From: Saprospiraceae bacterium
GTDB taxonomy: Bacteria > Bacteroidota > Bacteroidia > Chitinophagales > Saprospiraceae
Length of the DNA: 64,000 nt
Direction of reading: 5' to 3'
Assembly (NCBI GenBank): GCA_020629715.1
Contig: JAHDCU010000002.1
Span: forward strand, 396,748-460,747
Part shown: positions 1 to 8,692 of the stretch, in pieces
How positions within the stretch are numbered: position 1 is the stretch's first letter
How the letters are laid out: each line of letters opens with the position of its first letter
Position numbers and translations under genes: made by a program
Notes under the pieces: model-generated
The model's database searches: none
Told to the model about the DNA's origin: nothing
The model's input: only the letters and a program-made list of their open reading frames with translations

Positions 1-429
1 CAACTTTTGATCACCAATCTGCTCATATTCATTCTGAATGAAAAAATTAGATATTGCCTTCTCCCCTGAGTGTCCAAATGCAGGATTTCCAACATCATGA
101 GCTAAGCATCCCGCTGCAATAACATTGGATAATTCATATTTATAAAAATTCTTTACCTGTTCATCAGCAAAACCTTCTGACTCAATGAGCCTTGCACCAA
201 CAGAAGCTCCGAGTGATCGACCTACCGAGGCTACCTCCAATGAATGAGTCAACCTATTATGCACAAAAGTACTTCCCGGCAATGGGAATACCTGAGTCTT
301 GGCCTGAAGTCTTCTGAATGAGGATGAAAAGATCAATCGATCATAATCACGTTGATAATGCGATCTATCTCCACCGCTTGATCGTTGTCTATATACAGTC
401 TCTGCCGAAAAGCATGTTTGCCAATTCAT
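1..429 (-). CDS. dgt: Deoxyguanosinetriphosphate triphosphohydrolase (dGTPase), 5' part, cut by window edge
   Basis: The N-terminal 143 codons are present; the rest lies left of the window. dGTPases hydrolyse dGTP to deoxyguanosine and triphosphate and belong to the HD-domain metal-dependent phosphohydrolases. The protein starts MNWQTCFSAE and shows the family's conserved block QRDYDRLIFSSSFRRLQ near residues 26-42. Two metal-binding HD signatures follow: the His of NRLTHSLEV (H62) and LAHDVGNPAFGHSGE (H111, D112). The ATG at 427-429 gives the usual family N-terminus. A Bacteroidota-type -7 box lies immediately upstream, so the leader would be very short. The reading frame is open to base 1. 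Function is confident from motifs; the C-terminal half cannot be assessed. Confidence 0.9.
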   Translation of the reverse strand, partial: MNWQTCFSAETVYRQRSSGGDRSHYQRDYDRLIFSSSFRRLQAKTQVFPLPGSTFVHNRLTHSLEVASVGRSLGASVGARLIESEGFADEQVKNFYKYELSNVIAAGCLAHDVGNPAFGHSGEKAISNFFIQNEYEQIGDQKL

Positions 430-433
430 ATCA

Positions 434-468
434 CAAAACTACATAGACTGATCCGAAGAAATAACAAA
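434..468 (-). promoter_or_regulatory. Candidate Bacteroidota promoter for dgt
   Basis: On the minus strand a -7 box TAGTTTTG (441-434) fits TAnnTTTG. A TTG (467-465) lies 23 bp upstream, at the long end of the accepted spacing. The start codon is only 5 bp downstream, so the transcript would be almost leaderless. Supported by consensus match only. Confidence 0.35.
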
Positions 469-484
469 TGCTCCTATTCAAAAT

Positions 485-523
485 AAAAAAGCCCGATAGC
501 AGAATTAATACTATCGGGCTTTA
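485..523 (-). terminator. Rho-independent terminator of the DUF2911 gene
   Basis: A perfect stem with arms GCCCGATAG (491-499) and CTATCGGGC (511-519) is extended by A/T pairs around an 11-nt loop. On the minus strand it is followed by a run of six T (complement of 485-490). It lies 25 bp beyond the stop codon of the gene at 548-1393, before dgt. Confidence 0.85.
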
Positions 524-547
524 TAATATCATTTAATAATGATCATA

Positions 548-1393
548 TTACTTCATCCACTCAGCGAGTGACTTTTCATTTAATCTTACATAATCATCGT
601 TTCCAGCAGCTTTAGCTAAGTCTAATGATTTTTTTGCAGCCGCGATAGCTTCTTTTGTTTTTCCCATATCTGCAAGGATTAAAGCTTCTCTTCTTACTTG
701 CCAAAATTTTGGATTTTCAACTTTAGTCGCTTTTTGGACCCACTCTAGAGCTTGAGCTAAATCTTTACCTGAGTTATGGTAATAGTTACCAGCTGTATAA
801 TAATCTCCAGCCGTTGGGCCACCGAGTGTCTTTTCAATTGCAGCCATTACCGCTTCATCAGAATTCACTCCTATATTGAGTGCTATCGCTGTATTATCCC
901 ATAGCATTTCCATTTTAGCACCTTGGTCTGTAAGGTCATCAAATGTAATTAAGAAGTTTTCTACTTTATTAGCCATATTAGATGGTGCAACATTGACAAC
1001 TAGATCTGGTGTTTTTTCAATATAGCTTGACCATCTTCCGCCTTCATAAGCATAAAAATGAACTGCCCATTGAGCTTTACCAGGCATGGTTAAAACTGCG
1101 TATGCTCCTTTTGACACCTTATTACCTTCTATCATGACATCTGTAGAAAAATCTATTTTAGTTGCGGAGTTAGCACCTGTTCTCCATACTTTACCGAAAG
1201 GTACAAGACCATCTTCAGCAAAAATAGTTCTTCCTTTTACACCAGGTCTACTGTACTCAACCATCACATCTGTAAGACCGATAGTCTGCATAACTTTTGC
1301 CGATGGACTCGCTGCAGGAGTTTTGATTTGAGCCTGTGTTTGAATAGTTAAGCACATGATAAACATGGCTGCTAATAATTTGAATTGCTTCAT
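548..1393 (-). CDS. Secreted DUF2911 domain protein with C-terminal TPR-like repeats
   Basis: 281 aa. A signal peptide (MKQFKLLAAMFIMCLTIQTQAQ) directs export. Residues about 25-170 match the DUF2911 family, common in Bacteroidota, recognisable by the block SRPGVKGRTIF and the motif VWRTGANSATKI. The C-terminal third (about 195-281) contains helical TPR-like repeats (ALEWVQKATKVENPKFWQ; EAIAAAKKSLDLAKAAG). No enzymatic role is established for this family. It is monocistronic, with its own terminator at 485-523 and 77 bp separating it from the thiolase gene upstream. Family assignment is secure; function unknown. Confidence 0.85.
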   Translation of the reverse strand: MKQFKLLAAMFIMCLTIQTQAQIKTPAASPSAKVMQTIGLTDVMVEYSRPGVKGRTIFAEDGLVPFGKVWRTGANSATKIDFSTDVMIEGNKVSKGAYAVLTMPGKAQWAVHFYAYEGGRWSSYIEKTPDLVVNVAPSNMANKVENFLITFDDLTDQGAKMEMLWDNTAIALNIGVNSDEAVMAAIEKTLGGPTAGDYYTAGNYYHNSGKDLAQALEWVQKATKVENPKFWQVRREALILADMGKTKEAIAAAKKSLDLAKAAGNDDYVRLNEKSLAEWMK

Positions 1394-1470
1394 TAGTATC
1401 TAAGTATTGTTTATAAAAAATTTAATTTCAATATAACTGTAATTCGTAGAATGCTTAAAAGTTCTATGGA

Positions 1471-2649
1471 TTAGAGTTTTTCTATCATCATGGCAGAAGC
1501 GCCTCCGCCTCCATTACAAATAGCCGCTAAACCTAAGCCACCATTATGGGTATCTAGGACATTACAAAGTGTTGTCACTATTCTTGCTCCGGAAGCTCCG
1601 AGTGGGTGCCCTAAGGATACAGCACCTCCATGAACATTCATCACATCTTGAGGTACCTCCATGATTTCTGAAAATGCCAAAGCTACTACTGAAAATGCTT
1701 CATTTACCTCAAAATGAGATATATCAGATATTCTCTTTCCTTTCTTAGCTAATAATGCTTTTGCCGCCTTAGTAGGAGCTGTGGTAAACCACTCTGGTTC
1801 ATGAGCAGCGTCGTTAAAACCAACGATACGAGCCACGGGAGTCAAATTATGCTCTTTAAGATACTTTTCACTTACTAAAACTACCGCTGCTGCTCCATCA
1901 TTGATGGTACTCGCATTGGCAGCAGTTACTGTTCCGTCCTTATTAAAAGCAGGACGCAATGCAGGTATCTTTTCGAACTTTACTTTTTTGTATTCTTCAT
2001 CCTCTGTTACCAAAATCGGATCTCCTTTTCGCTGAGGTACTGATACTCCCACTATTTCTTTACCCATCACACCTGATGTAGTAGCTGCGGCAGCACGTTC
2101 ATAGGATTGTATGGCATATGCATCTTGCGATTCTCTGCTAATATTATACTTAGTTGCTGTAGCATCTGCATAATTACCCATGGCTATATGTTGGAACGCA
2201 TCAGAAAGACCATCTTTAGATAGACCATCTACCATTTTGGTATCTCCAAACTTGGTACCCCATCTTGCTTTGGGCATATAATATGGAATAGCAGACATAT
2301 TTTCCATTCCTCCAGCGACTACCACTTCATTTATACCTAGCATGATGGATTGTGCTCCGAGCATGATGGATTTCATACCAGATGAACAAACTTTATTGAC
2401 AGTAGTACAAGGAACAGTATTGGGAATACCTGCACCTAATGCAGCTTGACGAGCTGGAGCCTGACCAAGGTTGGCAGAACATACATTGCCAAAAAAAACT
2501 TCATCCACATCTGTTGCTGATACTTCTGCTGCTTGTAGGGCACCTTTGATAGCGGTACTGCCTAATGAGGTTGCGGCAATATTAGCAAAGACACCTCCAA
2601 AGCTTCCCATGGGGGTTCTACGTGCAGAAACTATATATATTGGATTCAT
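1471..2649 (-). CDS. atoB: Acetyl-CoA C-acetyltransferase (thiolase)
   Basis: 392 aa, the normal length for biosynthetic/degradative thiolases. It condenses two acetyl-CoA to acetoacetyl-CoA or performs the reverse thiolysis. The catalytic triad is intact: nucleophilic Cys88 in VNKVCSSGMK, His348 in SLGHPLGASGAR, and Cys378 in the C-terminal CNGGGGASAM motif. The ATG at 2649 gives the standard MNPIYIVSARRTPMG start. There is no adjacent partner (no 3-hydroxyacyl-CoA dehydrogenase or CoA transferase), so whether it acts in fatty-acid breakdown or ketone/butanoyl metabolism cannot be read from context. A palindromic candidate operator lies about 95 bp upstream. The symbol is by similarity; paralogues (fadA, phaA) are possible. 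Confidence 0.92.
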   Translation of the reverse strand: MNPIYIVSARRTPMGSFGGVFANIAATSLGSTAIKGALQAAEVSATDVDEVFFGNVCSANLGQAPARQAALGAGIPNTVPCTTVNKVCSSGMKSIMLGAQSIMLGINEVVVAGGMENMSAIPYYMPKARWGTKFGDTKMVDGLSKDGLSDAFQHIAMGNYADATATKYNISRESQDAYAIQSYERAAAATTSGVMGKEIVGVSVPQRKGDPILVTEDEEYKKVKFEKIPALRPAFNKDGTVTAANASTINDGAAAVVLVSEKYLKEHNLTPVARIVGFNDAAHEPEWFTTAPTKAAKALLAKKGKRISDISHFEVNEAFSVVALAFSEIMEVPQDVMNVHGGAVSLGHPLGASGARIVTTLCNVLDTHNGGLGLAAICNGGGGASAMMIEKL

Positions 2650-2742
2650 GATTAGGATATTTCTGTTAATTAAATGACTGAAAACTCAACGAAAGTACTC
2701 AATCCCATACGTATATAATAGTCTCCCCGTACTCATGGTTTA

Positions 2743-2796
2743 GTTTATCAGATAAACTTGATTTAGTTCTATAGCATGTAATAGAATTAATCAAGT
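2743..2796. promoter_or_regulatory. Palindrome overlapping a long hairpin upstream of the thiolase gene
   Basis: A perfect 7-1-7 palindrome GTTTATC-A-GATAAAC spans 2743-2757. It overlaps the left arm of a longer inverted repeat whose arms at 2756-2772 and 2781-2796 pair over 16 bp with one mismatch and one extra base, around an 8-nt loop. It lies between the receptor stop (2870) and the thiolase start (2649), both on the minus strand. It could be an operator for thiolase or a terminator of the receptor transcript. No T-run follows, so I lean to regulation. Confidence 0.4.
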
Positions 2797-2869
2797 CTAA
2801 ATCATAAATCTTTCAGGCCATGAATTTTCTAGGAAGTTGGCCTTCGTGAATCACTCTAAACTATTGCAT

Positions 2870-5158
2870 TTATAGCGAGATATTTAGTCTGAAATTACCA
2901 TAAAAATTTCTTGGTAGACCTGGATAGTAATATCGAGGAGCATTCCCTCCAAAACTACCCGCATTGATTAATATCATACTGGCATATTGCTCATTTAATA
3001 TATTTCTGATACCACCGTTTATATCTATACTCATTCGTCTCCATTCATATTTATAGCCTAGCTGAGCGTCCAGTGTGGAGTATGCATCGCTGTAAATACT
3101 ATTGTCATCTCGCATTGGCATTTCGCTCAAATACTTAAAGGAAAAGTTGCCGTACCAATGATTGCGATAACTCCAAGGGGCGACTATATTTAAGTCATGT
3201 GGTGCTACACCTGTCATTTCATTACCCGAATAATCTTGATCATCATCTACGAACTCATCAAAGCGATGATGACTATAGGTATATGTGATCATAGGATTGA
3301 TAGTAAAATACCTTAGATTAAAGCGATAATCCAAATAAAGTTCTACCCCAGTATGACTACTGCGTCCAGCGTTGATTCCTTGAAATTGATCCTCAGCAAT
3401 GCGCTTTGCTACCAATAGATTGGATACCTGCATACTATAGATGCTCACTTCATAATTCAGCTTATGGAGGTCTTTACTACCTTTAGCGCCAAGCTCAAAG
3501 TTCCATCCATCTTCTTGCTGAATATCAGGATTGTTTACTCCATCTGGAGTGAGAGTTTCTTCAAGTGTAGGTGTTGAAAATCCATGACTGATCAAGGCAA
3601 ATAGCTGATGCTCATCAGTATATTGGTATTGAGCACTGATGCTTGGACTCCACTTCCAATCGTATTGATAATCTCCTGAGTTATCTCCGTTTGATAAGAA
3701 AAGATCTTGGTAATCATATCGAGTTTTATTGATATTGAAACCTGTTAAGATGGACCATTTCTCACCTAGTGTAAATTGACTCTGTGCAAAAACATTAAGA
3801 TAAGATCGATCTTCTTGATTATCACTTAACATAGCTCCACTGCCCTCTTCCAGCGTCTCCAATGTACTCCACTCATAGTCTTCTTTATAATATTCTAGGC
3901 CAATGCTCAACTGTGGAAAATAAGTATCTTGATGCAGATCACGATAATCAAAAGTGGTACGAACGCCTAGACTATTACTTGATTCAATCAATGTATTAAA
4001 TGGTCTGCGTTCATCATTTTCTCTGATGTTTCCGAAGATGGTTGTCTTGTTACTGAAAGTCTCATTGTTTCGATTATTCGAAATGGTATATTCATTCGTG
4101 ACACCAAAAATGAGTTTACTATAGTCCTCATTCCCTCTAGCATTTCCCCAAGTGAATGCTGCTTTCGTCGGTTCATTTAGATAATCATTTTCATTTAATG
4201 AGCTAGGTATAAAAGCTTTGCTATCGATATAGTTGACTAAAAGTGAAGTATTGTTTCTATCGTTTTGAAAAGTACTTAGATATAGGCTTGCTCCTTGTCG
4301 ATCATATTCATTGTTGTCACGGTAGCCATCGCTATGTGTTTTATTGATATTGAGCTTCATATTGAAGGGCAGATAGCCCTTTCCTAAGGTTAGTGTATTT
4401 GTGGTACGAAGTAAACCATAAGAGCCAACTGTATTAGAACTTAGTAAATGATTATTGGCTCGATCCGTTAGATTTCTAGTCTTCAGATGAATCATACCAC
4501 CAAGACCAGCACCATAGCTTGTCGCTGTAGGACCACGATAGACTTGTACTTCATCTATCATACCCAAATCAATATCCTCTATAGTCGTTTCTCCATCACC
4601 AGAAGTGAGTGGAATATCATTGAAATAAGCTCGAAGTCTTGAGGTAGAAAATAGTGATCGAGTTCCTATACCTCTAATCGTTATACGATTGGTATTGAGT
4701 GCTCCACTATGCATATAGACTCCGGGTACTCGGTTAATGAATGGAGTGATCGTCAGATCTATATCTTGCTTGAATTGATGAGCTTTTAGTTTTTGGATGG
4801 GCAGTGGAGCGGTATGCTCTAGGGAGGAGTTATCGGTAATAACAATTATTCCAGAAGGATCGCAAATTAATTCCATTGCTTGTTCCATTTTATGAACAGC
4901 ATTCGTATGAGCCTTGAAAGTCTTTCTTTTGTATCCTAAATAGAAAATAATTATGCTATCACTTTCTGTTATAAGATCTAAGATAAATTCTCCTTCTATA
5001 TCCGTCGAAGTGCCATTTTCAGTACCCTTCTCAATCACATTGGCGCCGATAAGAGCCTCTCCAGTCTCATCCACTACTTTACCACTTATCATTTTTTGAG
5101 TAAAGCCATTAGTCAAGAATGAAACAATAATCAAAAACAAGAAAACGATCTTTTTCAT
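2870..5158 (-). CDS. TonB-dependent outer-membrane receptor with carboxypeptidase-like N-terminal domain
   Basis: 762 aa. A signal peptide ends near FTQKM. A CarboxypepD_reg-like beta-sandwich follows (about 22-100: SGKVVDETGEALIGANV...DIEGEFIL). Next comes a plug domain (about 120-235, with RVPGVYMHSGALNTNRITIRGIG and VQVYRGPTATSYGAGLGG), then a 22-stranded-barrel-like region to a C-terminal GNFRLNISL ending in a hydrophobic residue. It imports a ligand across the outer membrane using TonB energy. The ligand is unknown: there is no SusD-like partner, no haem or siderophore gene nearby, and the closest gene is a divergently transcribed secreted sugar-dehydrogenase-like protein. Layout resembles FecA/CirA-type receptors rather than SusC (which are usually near 1000 aa). 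Confidence 0.9.
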   Translation of the reverse strand: MKKIVFLFLIIVSFLTNGFTQKMISGKVVDETGEALIGANVIEKGTENGTSTDIEGEFILDLITESDSIIIFYLGYKRKTFKAHTNAVHKMEQAMELICDPSGIIVITDNSSLEHTAPLPIQKLKAHQFKQDIDLTITPFINRVPGVYMHSGALNTNRITIRGIGTRSLFSTSRLRAYFNDIPLTSGDGETTIEDIDLGMIDEVQVYRGPTATSYGAGLGGMIHLKTRNLTDRANNHLLSSNTVGSYGLLRTTNTLTLGKGYLPFNMKLNINKTHSDGYRDNNEYDRQGASLYLSTFQNDRNNTSLLVNYIDSKAFIPSSLNENDYLNEPTKAAFTWGNARGNEDYSKLIFGVTNEYTISNNRNNETFSNKTTIFGNIRENDERRPFNTLIESSNSLGVRTTFDYRDLHQDTYFPQLSIGLEYYKEDYEWSTLETLEEGSGAMLSDNQEDRSYLNVFAQSQFTLGEKWSILTGFNINKTRYDYQDLFLSNGDNSGDYQYDWKWSPSISAQYQYTDEHQLFALISHGFSTPTLEETLTPDGVNNPDIQQEDGWNFELGAKGSKDLHKLNYEVSIYSMQVSNLLVAKRIAEDQFQGINAGRSSHTGVELYLDYRFNLRYFTINPMITYTYSHHRFDEFVDDDQDYSGNEMTGVAPHDLNIVAPWSYRNHWYGNFSFKYLSEMPMRDDNSIYSDAYSTLDAQLGYKYEWRRMSIDINGGIRNILNEQYASMILINAGSFGGNAPRYYYPGLPRNFYGNFRLNISL

Positions 5159-5383
5159 ATTAATTGATTTCTAACACAATGTAGTGACAATTTTGAGGCT
5201 AAAGTCATCTAGGTTGGTTTCTAATAGTCTTTGTGAAGTATAACTTTTAATTAGACACGTATTAATATTACTTAACACAACTTTACGCTGCATTTTGGAA
5301 TGGTCTTTATATCTGAATTCTTAAAGCCGACTTCTCCGCTAATCGGCTCAACTACTTGAAAAAGAAATCACTAATTTTACGCT

Positions 5384-6784
5384 ATGAGAATACTATCGCT
5401 CTTATTACTATTAAGCTTGACATTATCTACGATCAAAGCCCAAATAACCATAGAACTAGAAGAAACCACCCTTACCGAACGTGAAGTTGCAGTCGGTATA
5501 CAAGTCCCATGGGAAATGCTGTACGGTCCTGATGACCATCTATGGATTACCGAAAAAAGAGGAAGAGTACTCAGAATGGAACCCAACTCAGGTGTCTCGG
5601 AAACTATCCTAAACATCGAAAATCTTGTAGAAGCCGATAGTGAGCCTGGACTATTGGGGATGGCTCTACATCCTGATTTTGAGAATGTACCTAAAGTGTA
5701 TTTGGTCTATAATTATATCGAAGGATTTTTTAATATTAAAGAACGTCTCGTAAGTTATGATTGGGATGGTACTAGCTTGACTAATGAAGTCATTTTACTT
5801 GATGATATCCCAGGTGGAAATATCCATAATGGAGCAAGACTATTGATATCTAGAGACGATAAAATCCTCATGACTACAGGTGATATCGGTAATGGCGGAC
5901 TCTCTCAGGATCAATTGAATATTAATGGAAAGCTACTCAGAATAAATCTTGACGGAAGTATTCCTGATGACAATCCTGATCCGAATAGTTATATCTACAG
6001 CTACGGTCATCGTAATAGTCAAGGGCTTGCATATGGACCACACGATCTACTCTACTCTTCAGAACATGGAGCTCAGTCATCTGATGAATTTAATATCATC
6101 GAAGAAGATAGAAACTATGGTTGGCCAAACGTACAAGGAGCTTGCAACACCAATTCGGAGATTAACTTCTGTAATACTTTCAACGTAAAAGAGCCATTGG
6201 CAGAGTGGTCTCCATGCGTAGCGGTCAACGATTTATGCTATTATGATCACCCAGCTATACCAGAGTGGCAAGGAAGTATGCTGATGGCAGTATTGGGAGG
6301 ATTTGCCAAGCTCCCACGTATATCAGTGCTCAAACTTAGCGCAGATGGTCAATCCGTTGAAAGCGAAGAGCAATATTTTAAGAACTATGGCAGGCTCAGG
6401 GATATATGTATTAATCCACATACAGGAGCCATCTATTTTGCCACTAATGGAAATAGTTACCCAAGCTCAGGACCCAATAAAATAATCGAATACAGAAACT
6501 TAGCATTTTCAGGTGTTAATACTAATGAAACAGTTGTAAACGATGCGATTCAAATAAAATCTAATCCTATTATTGGAGATCAACTCCAGTTTGCGGTAGA
6601 TCCAATCTTTGTAAATGGTCAATATCACATCGTAGCATACAATGGATACTTAGCACTAAGTGGCTCTATTACTAATAATCCAAATATGCAGCTCAACTGT
6701 ACTGCTCTTTCCGCAGGTAGTTACTTTATAAGAGTGATTAATGATGGTAAGGTGAGTACTAAGAGTTTTGTAGTTGCTCGTTGA
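5384..6784 (+). CDS. Secreted PQQ-dependent sugar (glucose/sorbosone) dehydrogenase-like protein with T9SS sorting domain
   Basis: 466 aa. Signal peptide about 1-20 (LLLLLSLTLSTIKAQ). Residues about 25-370 form a soluble glucose-dehydrogenase-type six-bladed propeller: VGIQVPWEMLYGPDDHLWITEKRGR, DSEPGLLGMALHPDF, GHRNSQGLAYGP and SEHGAQSSDEFN are the conserved blades that carry PQQ/Ca2+ ligands in sGDH and the human homologue HHIPL. The C-terminal 80 residues (from about KSNPIIGDQLQF) form a T9SS type A sorting domain ending in SFVVAR, so the protein should be exported and attached to or released from the cell surface. Substrate unknown. It is divergent from the TonB-dependent receptor with a 225-bp intergenic region. 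Confidence 0.88.
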   Translation: MRILSLLLLLSLTLSTIKAQITIELEETTLTEREVAVGIQVPWEMLYGPDDHLWITEKRGRVLRMEPNSGVSETILNIENLVEADSEPGLLGMALHPDFENVPKVYLVYNYIEGFFNIKERLVSYDWDGTSLTNEVILLDDIPGGNIHNGARLLISRDDKILMTTGDIGNGGLSQDQLNINGKLLRINLDGSIPDDNPDPNSYIYSYGHRNSQGLAYGPHDLLYSSEHGAQSSDEFNIIEEDRNYGWPNVQGACNTNSEINFCNTFNVKEPLAEWSPCVAVNDLCYYDHPAIPEWQGSMLMAVLGGFAKLPRISVLKLSADGQSVESEEQYFKNYGRLRDICINPHTGAIYFATNGNSYPSSGPNKIIEYRNLAFSGVNTNETVVNDAIQIKSNPIIGDQLQFAVDPIFVNGQYHIVAYNGYLALSGSITNNPNMQLNCTALSAGSYFIRVINDGKVSTKSFVVAR

Positions 6785-6795
6785 TTTTTTTGAAC

Positions 6796-6953
6796 CATGG
6801 AGAGCACGTAGGACACGGAGTTGATTTTTTATGAGCTAACAACTAGTCCACTGACAACTAGTTAACTTTTTTTACACAGAGAGGCACAGAGGGGCACTGA
6901 TTTTCACAGAGTTATACATTTCTATACTGGTAACTTGTTCACTAACAACTAAT
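6796..6953 (+). repeat. Cluster of short degenerate direct repeats (9-, 10- and 15-bp periods)
   Basis: Immediately behind the dehydrogenase gene there are three successive nonamers (6796-6822: catggagag, cacgtagga, cacggagtt). Four decamers follow (6875-6914: cacagagagg, cacagagggg, cactgatttt, cacagagtta). The 12-mer ctaacaactagt occurs at 6836 and, with one change each, at 6851 and 6942. No coding capacity is evident. The CACRGAG words resemble low-complexity intergenic repeats I know from other environmental bacteria; function unknown. Confidence 0.6.
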
Positions 6954-7006
6954 CATCTAAAATAATCTTTGAACTTGATATTGAACTTGGACTTAAGCTT
7001 AGACTT

Positions 7007-8140
7007 CTAAACCTTCCTACCCTTCCAATCAACCTTGAATGGCAATAAAGCAACGAAGCCAGAAAAGATAATATGCAACATATGAAGAGGAGCTAAAAAG
7101 ATGTACCATTTAGTATCTCGTGCTCTTCCAAAAAACTCCGAAATCTGATACAAATAAAGATAATCTACTGCCCACTTGCATAGCATCTGAAACAGGGCTA
7201 TAAATAAAGTCAAGAAGCCTGTAAAAGGCGCTAATATCAAATTAAGAAGGATACTGCAATTGATCAAAAAAGTGGGGACTAAAACATTATAAATACCTTT
7301 TTGTGGATATGCACTTGATTTTGACGCCCATCTGATGCGTTGACGTATAAATCCTGATACAGTAGGCTCAGTTTTCGTGGTCACGGCAGCCTCTTTGGAT
7401 TTCAGAAAACTTACCGATCTTGGATTTTCTAATGCGATATTTTGGATCAAAAACATATCATCACCTGAGGCTATATCATTGCTTTCGTAGGCTTCATTTT
7501 TTAAGCGCTGAAACATTGATTTCTTAAAGGCCATATTAGCGCCATTGGCCATATGATATTGTTGACTTTTGATACCGTGCAGTGTTGCTCCCATAGTACC
7601 TAGTAGGTCACATGATTGAAATCGATGAAAAAAAGCATCATTTTCTTCAAACACTACGGGCATAGCCACAAAGTCCTTTTTATACGCTGAGATATACTGA
7701 TCCAGTAACAATAACCATGTGGGAGTAACTGTACAATCGGCATCTGTTGTTACAATCCACTCATGCTTAGCTTGCTCTACTCCATGGGATAAAGCAGCCT
7801 TTTTGCCATGTAAACCACTGTCTAACTGTAACAATCGGACACCATGATCTGCATAACTAGATACCATCTCAGTAGTTTGATCCTTACTGTGATCATCCAC
7901 AACTATGATCTCGTATTGATCCTTTGGGAAATTAGATGCTAAAATACTTTCAATACATTTTCGGATGTTTGATTCCTCATTTCTGGCAGCAATGATTATA
8001 GAAAACTGGTGATTCTGATCTGTATTAGAGTCACTAGATTTAAATTCTTCAGACGATTGCCAGCTTGTCAAGACTCCAAGAAGCATCAATACGTAAAATA
8101 TTGCCAATCCTGCACAGATAAAAAAATAGGTAATAATCAC
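7007..8140 (-). CDS. Membrane glycosyltransferase, family 2
   Basis: 377 aa. An N-terminal membrane helix is followed by a GT-A catalytic domain with all family-2 marks: IIAARNEESNIRKCIESIL, the nucleotide-binding VVDDHSKD, the metal-binding TTDADC, and QRIRWAS (QxxRW) typical of processive or membrane-linked GT2 enzymes. Two or three C-terminal hydrophobic segments follow (VLVPTFLINCSILLNLILAPFTGFLTLFIALF and a last helix). The start is a GTG at 8140, which retains the N-terminal helix; the next in-frame Met is residue 19, inside it. Only 3 bp separate it from the preceding gene (8144-8605), so the two are translationally linked. Acceptor and donor sugars unknown. Confidence 0.85.
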   Translation of the reverse strand: MIITYFFICAGLAIFYVLMLLGVLTSWQSSEEFKSSDSNTDQNHQFSIIIAARNEESNIRKCIESILASNFPKDQYEIIVVDDHSKDQTTEMVSSYADHGVRLLQLDSGLHGKKAALSHGVEQAKHEWIVTTDADCTVTPTWLLLLDQYISAYKKDFVAMPVVFEENDAFFHRFQSCDLLGTMGATLHGIKSQQYHMANGANMAFKKSMFQRLKNEAYESNDIASGDDMFLIQNIALENPRSVSFLKSKEAAVTTKTEPTVSGFIRQRIRWASKSSAYPQKGIYNVLVPTFLINCSILLNLILAPFTGFLTLFIALFQMLCKWAVDYLYLYQISEFFGRARDTKWYIFLAPLHMLHIIFSGFVALLPFKVDWKGRKV

Positions 8141-8143
8141 AAT

Positions 8144-8605
8144 TTAATCGAATAATTGCTCATAATCTGATGATGTAGAATTAGACTGTTTAGACTTTTG
8201 CTTATTTAGGTCTGGAAGTTCTAGGAAGTCATCGTCCTCTTGTACTTCCTCATATTGTGTATACTCATTTTTCTTTTCGAGCATTCCCTTGAGTTTATAA
8301 CTCGTATAGGCTTTAAAAAGTAAGAATAAAGAAACTAGAGGAAATCCAAAGAAGGTCAGCAGTACCATAAGTACGGCCATCACTGCATTTTTTTGAAACA
8401 ATCCGATGATGTATTTTCCATAATTAATCACCACTTTATAGTCTAAAAACAAAGCTATGATCAAGAGGAAAGGCGCAGCAACTGAAAGCCAAGTATATAA
8501 CTGTCCAGCTACCCAAAATAGTCCAAAAAACAGAGCAATGATAAGTATGAGGGGTACTATACCACCAAAAGGACTCCGATTAGTATTATATTGAAATAAG
8601 GTCAT
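8144..8605 (-). CDS. Small predicted inner-membrane protein
   Basis: 153 aa, not recognised as a named family. There are three or four hydrophobic segments between residues about 15 and 108 (IVPLILIIALFFGLFWVAG; VAAPFLLIIALFLDYKVVI; AVLMVLLTFFGFPLVSLFLLF). An acidic, charged cytoplasmic tail follows (YEEVQEDDDFLELPDLNKQK). It lies 3 bp upstream of the GT2 glycosyltransferase and 87 bp after the ABC exporter, so a role in the same envelope or glycan process is a reasonable guess from context only. Confidence 0.7.
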   Translation of the reverse strand: MTLFQYNTNRSPFGGIVPLILIIALFFGLFWVAGQLYTWLSVAAPFLLIIALFLDYKVVINYGKYIIGLFQKNAVMAVLMVLLTFFGFPLVSLFLLFKAYTSYKLKGMLEKKNEYTQYEEVQEDDDFLELPDLNKQKSKQSNSTSSDYEQLFD

Positions 8606-8692
8606 TCGTTATTTTGATATTGTCTAATTATATAACACAAATCATGTTTATTAATATCCCTAAAACACGATTATTTATATAAAAATAGTCAA

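Noticed and set aside
7007..8140. GT2 glycosyltransferase suspected of a broken start because it lacks an ATG
   Set aside because: A GTG start keeps the N-terminal membrane helix and sits 3 bp after the previous stop, a normal coupled arrangement.
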